From an uncultured Clostridia bacterium (lineage in GTDB: Bacteria > Bacillota > Clostridia > Peptostreptococcales > Anaerovoracaceae), in NCBI GenBank assembly GCA_934281605.1, contig CAKQXD010000006.1:1-64000 (forward strand): a DNA stretch of 64,000 nt, in the 5' to 3' direction. Numbering within the stretch: position 1 is the first letter of the stretch; every line of letters starts with the position of its first letter. Below, piece after piece: positions 35,490 to 43,432 of this stretch. Both the position numbers and the translations under genes were made by a program. Below the pieces are notes generated by a model. That model saw nothing but the letters and a program-made list of their open reading frames with translations. It did no database searches and had not been told where the DNA came from.

Positions 35490-37003
35490 TCGTATCCACA
35501 ATCCGGGTGGCTTTTACCGCCTGGATTGTGGTTATTTATTATTAAGTGTATTTCGATCTTTTCAGCGAATACCACTACCTTTTCTACATAAGTCTGTACG
35601 ATTTGTTTCAGATCTTCTAGAGATTTTTCCATCAGATTTGCATCTTTCATAATATAATCGTAAATCTGTTCCTGTGAAAGAATCTGGCGTTCCTGAATGC
35701 TTTCGCTATATTGGATTTTTCCTTCCAGATATTTAATACGGGCATCGATTTCATCACCCAGATCTCCCATCCAGTCCTTGTAGCCGCTCATTTTGATAGA
35801 ATCAATAATATTGTTCATTTCTTTCTGCTTGGCTGCCAGCTCGGCTTTTAGAGCCGCCAGTTCCGGAGTTACTTCCATCTTGCGCTGCGCCTGCAGATCA
35901 AAGATGCGCTGTGAAAGCTGCGAAACGTTTTCCTGCGTGAAGAATTCATTTTCCAGATGGCTGATCACCAGATTCTCAATGTATTTTTTATTGATCCCTT
36001 TCGCCCGGCAGGTGCGTTCTCTGTGCCGGCGATTACAGTCATATGTGATATATTCTGTTTTATTCCGGCCAGCTCTTCTGGCGTTCCCAGACATCGGACT
36101 GCCGCATTCTCCGCAGTATATGATCCCGGAAAGTAAATAAGTCCTTTTCGCTTTATGCCTGGCATTCATCGTTCTATCTTTCATTTGCATGTTCACCTCA
36201 TTCCATAATTCATCTGACACGATCCGAGGTATCCCGCCCTCAATGCGGATAATATCTTCATCTGATTTGTTCAAATGGTTGTTCCGCTTTCCGGCAGTTT
36301 TCGGAGCTGCCCGGTTATATACATAAACGCCTTTGTACTTTTCATTCTTGAAAAGATCATGGAAGCTGTTTCTGGTAAAACCCTGGCCGCGTCTGGTCCG
36401 GGCACCGATCCCATTCAAATACGCAGCGATTTCCATATAGCTGTGGCCAGCTGCCTTCATTTCATATGCCTTGATAACCCACTTGGACTCTATGGGATCC
36501 AGGTGATATTTTCCGGATTCATCGACCTTGTAGCCGATAGGAGGTACTCCGCCGTTATGAAGGCATTTATATGCAGTTTCTTTTTTTCCTTTTTGAACTT
36601 CTCTGGCCAGATTTCGAGAATAGTATTCAGACATCCCTTCCAGAACGGATTCCAGGATAATGCTCTCTGGACTGCCGTCGATGTTTTCCAGAACGGATAC
36701 GAGACGGATCCCGCGCTCTTTGAGCTTTCTTTTATAGAATGCACTGTCATAACGATCCCGGCTGAACCGATCAAGCTTATGGACGATTACCAGGTCACAG
36801 GGATACTCCTTGATATCAGAGAATATTTGCTGAAAAGATGGGCGATCATCAGTAGTGGCGGATCTTGCTTCATCCCGATAGATTTTATCCAGTGTGATCC
36901 TGTTGCGGACGCAGTAGTCACGGATCGCCCGGATCTGTGCGTCGATGAATTCTTCTCTTTGGTGATCGCTGCTGAAGCGGCAGTATGCCCATGCGATAGT
37001 CAT
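35357..37003 (-). CDS. Large serine recombinase (prophage integrase)
   Basis: Performs site-specific integration and excision. The N-terminal resolvase domain (about 1-150) has the nucleophile serine in YCRFSSDHQREE and LDRFSRDRYD. A recombinase domain (about 160-270) and a zinc ribbon (CGECGSP...C...C) follow, then a coiled coil (about 370-450). The last 60 residues (after IHLIINN) are encoded by the ssrA terminator and the 3' end of ssrA. The stop codon is therefore supplied by the host sequence and the native C-terminus may differ in the excised form. The ATG at 37003 with AAGGAG 10 nt upstream is preferred over 37012. Confidence 0.9.
   Translation of the reverse strand: MTIAWAYCRFSSDHQREEFIDAQIRAIRDYCVRNRITLDKIYRDEARSATTDDRPSFQQIFSDIKEYPCDLVIVHKLDRFSRDRYDSAFYKRKLKERGIRLVSVLENIDGSPESIILESVLEGMSEYYSRNLAREVQKGKKETAYKCLHNGGVPPIGYKVDESGKYHLDPIESKWVIKAYEMKAAGHSYMEIAAYLNGIGARTRRGQGFTRNSFHDLFKNEKYKGVYVYNRAAPKTAGKRNNHLNKSDEDIIRIEGGIPRIVSDELWNEVNMQMKDRTMNARHKAKRTYLLSGIIYCGECGSPMSGNARRAGRNKTEYITYDCNRRHRERTCRAKGINKKYIENLVISHLENEFFTQENVSQLSQRIFDLQAQRKMEVTPELAALKAELAAKQKEMNNIIDSIKMSGYKDWMGDLGDEIDARIKYLEGKIQYSESIQERQILSQEQIYDYIMKDANLMEKSLEDLKQIVQTYVEKVVVFAEKIEIHLIINNHNPGGKSHPDCGYDGGSDGNRTHVRKHFHRSFSERSFCFKISRQAAPKSRLCRQLSR
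35494..35540 (+). terminator. Terminator of ssrA
   Basis: CCACAATCC-GGGTGG pairs with CCGCCT-GGATTGTGG around CTTTTA, and TTATTTATTATT follows. It lies within the C-terminal codons of the convergent recombinase frame and could alternatively be part of the attachment site. Confidence 0.75.
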
Positions 37004-37063
37004 ATGTATCATCTCCTTAAAAATGGGTATAAAAATACCCTGAATATTGATTTTTCAGGGTGA

Positions 37064-37104
37064 CGATGATACAATGAAATTGCGGATTTCGGGTTGTATC
37101 ATCG
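37064..37104. promoter_or_regulatory. Inverted repeat upstream of the recombinase gene
   Basis: CGATGATACAA (37064-37074) and TTGTATCATCG (37094-37104) are exact inverted copies. A third GATGATACA overlaps the recombinase ribosome binding site region. It could be an operator or part of the recombinase binding site. Confidence 0.5.
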
Positions 37105-37121
37105 CAACCTGATAGCATTAG

Positions 37122-37145
37122 CCTCACTTCGGTGGGGCTTTTGTT
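37122..37145 (+). terminator. Small terminator-like hairpin
   Basis: GCCTCAC-TTCG-GTGGGGC followed by TTTTGTTTT on the plus strand, overlapping the end of the dinD pseudogene. No plus-strand gene is seen just upstream. Confidence 0.4.
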
Positions 37146-37968
37146 TTATTTTTAGCAAGATTCCTTTCATCCGATTTTACTCTGCGTTCAACTTTTTTAA
37201 TGTCTTCATCTGGTGGCAGATCTTCAGGCTTAATTCCTCGTTCACCTAACATTTTGCGAACACTGGAGTTGTTTTGAATATGCTCGTCAGTTATAGGAGC
37301 TTCACCACGTAAATCTTTTTCTTCGACGTTCAGATTAGTCATTTCAGTAGCAAGATTCTTAGCCGCGATTGTAACGGCGGGCAACCTGTCCGCAAGTGCA
37401 CCGCTCTTTATCCCATAGTGTTCTTTCATCTGTTGGTGGTCTTGCCACCAAATAAGGCGGCATCACCTTTGGAGCGTATTCTTCCAAATCCCCGTTCATT
37501 TACACCGCGCTCATAAATGTTTTATGATAATCGCTTTTCGGAAGTGCGAAGTTGATTTCGGAGTTGTAGTCGATTGAGTTCGCTAAGTCTCTGCTCTATG
37601 ATTTCGGCTTTTCTGGTTTGAACTGCGAAGTAGCTCTGAGCAAAAGCAATTTCATCCTTGCGAGGATCCCCGTTTTGAGCTATCAGGTAACAGGCATAGC
37701 GGGTAAGCATTATATCACCAATTTCACGTTCACCACCGTTTGGCATTGTGTATGATTTGCCGACGCTGGCAAAATGTTCGGATGTTGAAATTCCAGTGGT
37801 TTCGCAAGAAAGCTTTGCACGTTCTATTACTTCGTTAAATCTGCGCCATTGCGCATATCCGAGAACTGTTTGCAATTCTCTCGCGTACCAAAACTCTACT
37901 CCATCCTCTGTAGTGTGTATAATATCATCGAAAGTCAGCTTAAGTTCTTGTATAAGTTGTTTATCTAT
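37124..37968 (-). pseudogene. dinD-like DNA-damage-inducible protein, decayed
   Basis: Translated pieces in two frames match DinD along its length: WYARELQTVLGYAQW, DIMLTRYACYLIAQNGDPRK, QSYFAVQTRKAEI, then IYERGVNERGFGRIRSKGD and ADRLPAVTIAAKNLATEM. Three lesions are visible. The start codon position reads ATA at 37968 behind AGGAG, a TAA interrupts the frame at about 37522, and a one-base deletion near 37430 shifts the frame before the C-terminal part. DinD is a LexA-regulated protein of unclear function, also found in phages. It is not functional here. Confidence 0.85.
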
Positions 37969-38013
37969 CTCATTCTCCTATACCATATCAATCTGAAAAG
38001 AGACATAAAGTTT

Positions 38014-39432
38014 TTACATTGTTTCTTTAATAGAAAGCGATTGTCTATATTGTTCCGCCAGCATTGTTCTATTGAATGAAGCAGCTGGATCGTTTTGTAA
38101 TACAACTTTCTCGATTGTGTCTAAAGGAAGTTTAAAAAACTCTTTTCTTAAATTAACCTTATTTAATCTATACTGGTCTAATTGCTTGTGCAGTTTGTTT
38201 TCTAGAGAAACAGCATCTTCAGAAAATATCATGGCATGGACATCAAAAGCAAAAGGAACTGATGCATCTCCAAGCTCTCTTACTCTGTCCATAGGTTCAA
38301 GTCGACGAGTCATTCCAACTTTGAATACGTCATCACCAAAAGAACCAAGATTACTTATAACGTAAACGTTTCCTGCTTTACCATTCTGTCTGTTTATGAT
38401 ATCTTCCTTACGCTCATTAACCTGTTGCAGTTTCTCTTCAAGTTCACGTATTTTGTTTTCCAGAAGAGACAGTTTGCTGGAATCCTCTGTTTCGCACATT
38501 TGTGCTTTCACATTTTCAATTTCAGATGTGTATTTACTTTCTTCTTTTTCAACGTGTTTACGTTGCCTTTCGAGTTCTTTTCGTTCCTCAGCTTCTTGAC
38601 GCATTTGTTCTCTTATGGCTGCCTGTTCTTCCTTTTCTCTTTCTTTTTTCACGTAGTATTCGTACTCAATTTTTATTGCGTTTGTATATAAATATTCAAT
38701 TTCTCCCAGAAACTTTTTAATAGTAGGGGCGATAGCTTGATTTCCTTCTGAAGCAATAGCAGTGAATTTCAAACACATTTCTTGTACTTGGCCAACTGCC
38801 TTATCCAGCTTATCGTATTTCATATTGACCAGGATGTTTTGCAGTTCTGATTGCAAAGCTAAAATCATGAGCTGATAGATTGTTTTATTTGCTTTTGTAG
38901 TATAACGTTTTTCGTATTTTGAAAGGGTTTCTTTTATAGCCTTCTCATTTTCTCGATATTCCTTTCTCAGGTCCTGATATGTCAAACTTTTTAATTCTAC
39001 CGTTACAGATGGAGCTAATAGCTCAGCCTCCTCGATTTCTGCAGATATGTATTTATCCTCACAATCATAAGCATGGAGCATGGCCTTGCATAGTTCTTTA
39101 GCTTTCTTTATTTTTCGAATTTGAGTATCTAAAAGTTTCCTTTTCTTTTCGAGATCCTGATTTATTTCGTTGAGTGAAAGGGTGTTATGATCTATGTGTG
39201 AGTGCAAATCAGCAAGGCGGTTTTCTTCAGTCTTAACTTTTTCGGCAAGAGAGTTTAGCTTTTTGAAAGCATCATTGTTAAGTTTATTGATTTTTTCTAC
39301 GGAATCTTCATACTGATATATTCCATATTGCTGGTTTTTATTACGCTCGTTAAATAATTGTGCTTCCAGCTGATTGATCCTGTCCTGTAGCTGTGAAATT
39401 TGCTGTAAATATTTTTTATTAAACAGACCCAT
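38014..39432 (-). CDS. DUF4041 / T5orf172 GIY-YIG domain protein
   Basis: A 472-residue phage-type protein. Long coiled coils occupy most of residues 1-340 (DRINQLEAQLFNERNK; heavy Glu/Lys stretches near 260-340), with a DUF4041-like middle (SLTYQDLRKEYRENE). A C-terminal GIY-YIG-like T5orf172 domain starts near 355 (VYVISNLGSFGDDVFKVGMTRR) and has MDRVRELGDASVPF and ENKLHKQL. Such proteins occur near phage repressors and may be nucleases or regulators. The frame is intact, although its neighbours on both sides are broken. Confidence 0.85.
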   Translation of the reverse strand: MGLFNKKYLQQISQLQDRINQLEAQLFNERNKNQQYGIYQYEDSVEKINKLNNDAFKKLNSLAEKVKTEENRLADLHSHIDHNTLSLNEINQDLEKKRKLLDTQIRKIKKAKELCKAMLHAYDCEDKYISAEIEEAELLAPSVTVELKSLTYQDLRKEYRENEKAIKETLSKYEKRYTTKANKTIYQLMILALQSELQNILVNMKYDKLDKAVGQVQEMCLKFTAIASEGNQAIAPTIKKFLGEIEYLYTNAIKIEYEYYVKKEREKEEQAAIREQMRQEAEERKELERQRKHVEKEESKYTSEIENVKAQMCETEDSSKLSLLENKIRELEEKLQQVNERKEDIINRQNGKAGNVYVISNLGSFGDDVFKVGMTRRLEPMDRVRELGDASVPFAFDVHAMIFSEDAVSLENKLHKQLDQYRLNKVNLRKEFFKLPLDTIEKVVLQNDPAASFNRTMLAEQYRQSLSIKETM

Positions 39433-39482
39433 AACATTCTCCTTTTTTATATCTTTAAATTTTATTAACGAATGAAATTTTT

Positions 39483-40124
39483 TTAAAATATATCACTCTG
39501 AAAGGCTACCGCTTTACCAAGCACTCTTATATGATCTAACTGTTCACCTGTATAATTCTTTGGTGGGTACTTCGGGTTTTCTGACTGTAATGTCAGCAGA
39601 TTTTCTTTCGGGAAGTAGTAAAATCTTTTCAGTAATGTTTCATCATCTATGATCACTGCAGCGACTTCGCCATTGTGTACAGTATCGGTTTTCTTTATAA
39701 AAACGATATCGCCATCAAAAATTCTAGCTCCAATCATGCTATCTTCCTTTGCTTTTAAGCAGAAGTCGGCGTCGATATCAGTTCCTGACATGATGTGGCT
39801 TTCTCAATCTTCATTTACAAAGATTGGTTCGCCACAGGATATTTCACCAAGCAGCGGGAATTTGCTTGTGAATATAGGGAAGATGTTGTCGGATTGTACT
39901 GTTCTAGTATTATGAGGTGTATCAGACCAGCCCATTAAAGCGCTTGGAGTAGTGTTTAATGCCTCTGCAAAAGCAATAATTTTGCTTTGAGATAAATCTA
40001 CTTCTCCTTTTTCGATCTTTGCAATAGAGGACCGGCTTGTGTAGCCAATCTTTTTGGCTAATTCGTCTTGAGATAGTCCGTGCTCTTCTCGTAATCGTTT
40101 AATGTTTTTATATAAGTCTATCAT
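39483..40124 (-). pseudogene. Phage CI/LexA-like repressor split by an in-frame TGA
   Basis: The N-terminal XRE helix-turn-helix (LREEHGLSQDELAKKIGYTSRSSIAKIE) and the C-terminal S24 peptidase domain (KEDSMIGARIFDGDIVFIKK, serine of the DSM motif) lie in the same frame. A single TGA at 39804-39806 separates them (FVNED stop ESHIMSG). The catalytic lysine region (ETLLKRFYYF) is present. The break removes self-cleaving repression unless the stop is read through. The ATG at 40124 (MIDLYKNIK) is taken as the start, giving an uninterrupted ancestral length of about 213 residues. Confidence 0.85.
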
Positions 40125-40333
40125 TTCGGTACCAACCTTTCGCGTATAATATACCATATATGTGAACAAAAATCAGCGCAGACGCGGAATATGTTTATAT
40201 AAATTCAACAAGACGGCTGTTGGTAGATATACCAGGGTTTTTATATTGCGGGGAGTTTGAATCCGGGCTTCGAACCTGTCAGACCTGCGCTGCATATAGT
40301 AAAGTGTATGAATGCAAAAAAGGAGGCATGAGT

Positions 40334-40684
40334 ATGCTTGACTTAAACCAGATTATGACTCAGGTGCCGATCAACGTGTATGTGGTGCTCGGCTGCTGTG
40401 TGGTCGGATGGGTCATGAAAAAATTTCTGCCTACCGACAATAAAATCATTCCGCTTGTGCTGACTGTTCTGGGCATGGTGCTCTTTGTCCTGATTGAAGG
40501 CCTGGGAGTGCAGAATGCTATTGCGGGAGCATTTACCGGGGCAGCGGCTACCGGACTGCACCAGATCTTTGCCCAGTATATCGAAGGAAGGGAACTGGCC
40601 TGTACCAATGGAGACGGGTCAAAAGCACAGGACTTTGAAGCGGAGCCGCAGGAGGATACGGTGGAAGGGAGTGATGAATCGTGA
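40334..40684 (+). CDS. Phage holin
   Basis: A small membrane protein that times host lysis. The 116-residue protein has two or three hydrophobic segments (VYVVLGCCVVGWVM, IIPLVLTVLGMVLFVLIEG, AIAGAFTGAAATGL) and a hydrophilic acidic C-terminal tail. This matches the LL-H/holin-4-like group by layout. The ATG at 40334 lies 7 nt after AAAAAGGAGG and is preferred over an upstream ATG at 40328 or longer frames. Its stop overlaps the endolysin start, forming a lysis cassette. Confidence 0.8.
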   Translation: MLDLNQIMTQVPINVYVVLGCCVVGWVMKKFLPTDNKIIPLVLTVLGMVLFVLIEGLGVQNAIAGAFTGAAATGLHQIFAQYIEGRELACTNGDGSKAQDFEAEPQEDTVEGSDES

Positions 40685-41397
40685 GTACAGCAGGTACACT
40701 GAACATCATTTTTGGCGGAGCTGCCTATCGAAAAACGTCTTCCTATGGCTGGCGGATCCATCCAACGAAAAAAACAAAGAAATTCCATTATGGCGTTGAC
40801 TATGCCTGCGGTAAGGTGCCGGTGCATGCGTTAGAAAGCGGCATCGTATACAGGACCGGGTATCAGGCCGGAGGGGCGGGGAACTATGTCTATGTCAAAT
40901 ATCCGCAGCGAAATGTAGCCGTTGCATATTTTCATCTGACAAGTATTGCTGTGCGAAAGGGACAGACGGTGAAGCGCGGCACGAAAATTGGAATTGCCGG
41001 AACGACAGGAGCCTCGACCGGGGTACACCTGCATATCGGTGTCAGAAACCTTGCCACCTGGAAGTGGCAGAATGCGGAAAGCTGGCTGAGGGCATACAAC
41101 CCGGCCGGCGCAGGGACGTCTCAGAGCAGTTCCTCCGGATATCGCACGGGAGCTATCTACGTTCTGCGGGCAAATTTGAATGTTCGTACAGGGCCGGGGA
41201 CCAGGTATGCTAAGAAAAAGCGGAGTGATTTGACCGCTAATGCCAGGGCGCACAGCCTGTCTCTGTTTACAGCAGTATTGCGAAAAGGAACTCGGGTGAC
41301 CTGCAAAGCGATTGAAATAACAGGTACAGAGGTCTGGATCCGGATTCCATCCGGCTGGATCTGTGCCCGAAAAAAGAACAAAATCTATGTTTCGTAA
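40681..41397 (+). CDS. Endolysin: M23 peptidase with SH3-type domain
   Basis: A phage lysin cutting peptidoglycan cross-bridges. The M23 metallopeptidase domain spans about residues 10-125: the first zinc ligands are in KFHYGVDYA and the second His pair in VHLHIGV. A C-terminal SH3-like wall-binding domain (about 155-238; YVLRANLNVRTGPGTRY) follows. The start is GTG at 40681, overlapping the holin stop (GTGA). It is the last recognisable phage gene; the right border of the remnant lies between 41397 and 41525. Confidence 0.88.
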   Translation: MSTAGTLNIIFGGAAYRKTSSYGWRIHPTKKTKKFHYGVDYACGKVPVHALESGIVYRTGYQAGGAGNYVYVKYPQRNVAVAYFHLTSIAVRKGQTVKRGTKIGIAGTTGASTGVHLHIGVRNLATWKWQNAESWLRAYNPAGAGTSQSSSSGYRTGAIYVLRANLNVRTGPGTRYAKKKRSDLTANARAHSLSLFTAVLRKGTRVTCKAIEITGTEVWIRIPSGWICARKKNKIYVS

Positions 41398-41525
41398 TAC
41401 CTCAACACATAATAGGAAAAATAGGAACGAACGAGCTATATCTTTTTCGGCCATAGAATGATATAATTAAATTCGGTACCTAAAAATACTATTAGAAAAA
41501 TACGGTCGCTGAAAAGAGGTAAAGC

Positions 41526-43430
41526 ATGGAAAAAAGTTTGATCAATAAATTTCAACTGCCGGAGGATCTGCGTCAGGCGCTTGATTCTGCTGAGAAAATC
41601 ATCTTCCCTAAGACGAAAGCGCAGCTGGTGGAATTGTGCTATGGTCCCAACGGCGCAGCGAGATTCAACGTCAGTTATGACATTTCGGAAAATGAGAGCT
41701 ATGTAGAAGCCGATGTGGTACGGTGCAAGAATGGCCCGTCGGTAAACTTTACAGATGCCTATATGAGAAGACGTGATCCGGACTGTATGTTCATCGGGGA
41801 TGAACTTCCTACCGATAAACCGAAGTTTGAGGATCGCTGGGGATATAAATTTTCCAGGCTGCGGCAGGAAACCATGAACTGGCTCAGCCGTCAGGAGCTT
41901 CTCGTCATGCCATTTATGATGGGCAGCAAGCTTCACGGATATGAGAGCCTGGTGGTAGCACCTGCCAATGCTGCGTTTTTTGCATTCGCATTGGCCAACA
42001 TACAGAAATTTGTCAGCATTGAAGACGTGGAGGACGGTTATACTCCAAGAGCGATCATCTATGTTGCGCCACCGTTCCGTCACACTCATTTTGGCGGGAA
42101 GCAGGCTGTTGTGCACCAGCGGGGTGAAACACTGCATGAGATTTTTTCCTATAACCTGTATCCTGGACCTTCTGCAAAGAAGGGCGTGTTCTCGGCACTC
42201 ATCGATATCGGCGAAAAAGAGGGCTGGGTGACCAACCACGCTTCGGCGGCACTTTTGCAGACGCCGTACGACAGCGAGATCGTCTTCATGCATGAGGGCG
42301 CGTCCGGCGGCGGAAAAAGTGAAATGCTGGAGGAAGTACACAGGGAATCGGATGAACGTGTGCTTCTGGGAGAGCACATCGTGACAGGCGAACGCTTTGA
42401 GATCACATTAGGTGAAACGTGTGAAATCTTCCCGATTGCGGACGATATGGTCATGGCTCACCGTGATATGCAGGATGACAGCCATAAGCTGGCGATCACA
42501 GATGCGGAAAACGGCTGGTTCCTCCGCGTGGATGGTGATAATTACTATGGAAATATTCCGATGTATGAGCGGATCAGCATTCATCCGCCGGAACCGGTGG
42601 AATTCTTTAATATCGATGGAGTACCGGGGGCGACCTGTCTCATCTGGGAGCATATCAAGGAGGCGAACGGACGCCCATGCTCCAATCCGCGGGTGATTCT
42701 GCCTCGGGAAATGATAGATAACATTTATCCGGATGATGAAGCGGCGCTGGTGGATGTACGTTCCTTTGGGGTGCGGATGCCGCCGAGCACCAATGCGCAT
42801 CCTAATTATGGTGTGATGGGCATGGTGCAGGTGATCCCGCCGGCTCTGGCATGGCTGTGGAGACTGGTTGCACCGCGCGGGTTTAAGAATCCATCCATTG
42901 CGGATGATGCAAAGTCTAATGTCATGACGTCCGAGGGTGTCGGTTCGTACTGGCCGTTTGCAACCGGCAAAAAAATTACCCAGGCGAATATGCTGCTGAA
43001 ACAGATCACGGAAGCATCTGAGACGCTGTATGTGCTGATTCCAAACCAGCATATCGGGGTGTACCGGATCGGCTTTGCAGGCGAATGGATTGCCAGAGAA
43101 TACCTGGCTCGCCGCGGCGGAGTGGTGAAGAAAAAGCAGCTTGTTCCGGCCAGATGCCCGCTGTTTGGATATTCTCTGGATGAAATGAAGATCGATGGAC
43201 AGACGATTCGCCGGAAGTTCCTCAGACCGGAGCTCCAGTCCAAGCTGGGAGAAGAAGGCTATGACAAGGGAGCGAAGATCATTACGGACTTCTTTAAAGA
43301 GGAACTGCAGCAGTTCCTGGTGCCGGAGCTGGATCCGCTGGGCAGACAGATCATTGAACTGTGCATGAACGATGCACCGCTGGAAGCTTATCTGGAACTG
43401 ACTCCGATGAAGGGTGTGACTGGAAGATAA
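41526..43430 (+). CDS. DUF4914 family, PEP-carboxykinase-like protein
   Basis: A 634-residue cytoplasmic protein. The P-loop-like HEGASGGGKSEMLEE near residue 258 resembles the kinase loop of phosphoenolpyruvate carboxykinases, and the overall size fits DUF4914, which I recall as PEPCK-like. Other notable segments are HFGGKQAVVHQRGETLHEI, FNIDGVPGATCLIWEH and FGVRMPPSTNAHPNYGVMG. The true substrate is unknown. It is followed 2 bp later by a FGGY kinase, so both act in one pathway, perhaps phosphorylation of a sugar acid or polyol. The ribosome binding site AAGAGGTAAAGC precedes the ATG. Confidence 0.7.
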   Translation: MEKSLINKFQLPEDLRQALDSAEKIIFPKTKAQLVELCYGPNGAARFNVSYDISENESYVEADVVRCKNGPSVNFTDAYMRRRDPDCMFIGDELPTDKPKFEDRWGYKFSRLRQETMNWLSRQELLVMPFMMGSKLHGYESLVVAPANAAFFAFALANIQKFVSIEDVEDGYTPRAIIYVAPPFRHTHFGGKQAVVHQRGETLHEIFSYNLYPGPSAKKGVFSALIDIGEKEGWVTNHASAALLQTPYDSEIVFMHEGASGGGKSEMLEEVHRESDERVLLGEHIVTGERFEITLGETCEIFPIADDMVMAHRDMQDDSHKLAITDAENGWFLRVDGDNYYGNIPMYERISIHPPEPVEFFNIDGVPGATCLIWEHIKEANGRPCSNPRVILPREMIDNIYPDDEAALVDVRSFGVRMPPSTNAHPNYGVMGMVQVIPPALAWLWRLVAPRGFKNPSIADDAKSNVMTSEGVGSYWPFATGKKITQANMLLKQITEASETLYVLIPNQHIGVYRIGFAGEWIAREYLARRGGVVKKKQLVPARCPLFGYSLDEMKIDGQTIRRKFLRPELQSKLGEEGYDKGAKIITDFFKEELQQFLVPELDPLGRQIIELCMNDAPLEAYLELTPMKGVTGR

Positions 43431-43432
43431 CT

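Larger units (their letters stand above)
35490..41450. mobile_element. Decayed prophage next to ssrA
   Basis: The order is integrase, dinD pseudogene, DUF4041 protein and broken repressor on the minus strand, then holin and endolysin on the plus strand. These are the two ends of a temperate phage, with replication, packaging, head and tail genes all missing between repressor and holin (only about 200 bp). The left border is at ssrA. No repeat of the ssrA 3' end is found near 41400-41525, so the right border is approximate; serine recombinases need only a tiny shared core. Confidence 0.8.

Noticed and set aside
39804..39806. Selenocysteine at the TGA in the phage repressor
   Set aside because: No SECIS-like hairpin is seen right after the TGA and repressors of this type are not selenoproteins; a nonsense mutation is simpler.
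41398..41525. Duplicate of the ssrA 3' end marking the right prophage border
   Set aside because: No match to the ssrA T-arm or acceptor sequence was found by eye; the border stays approximate.
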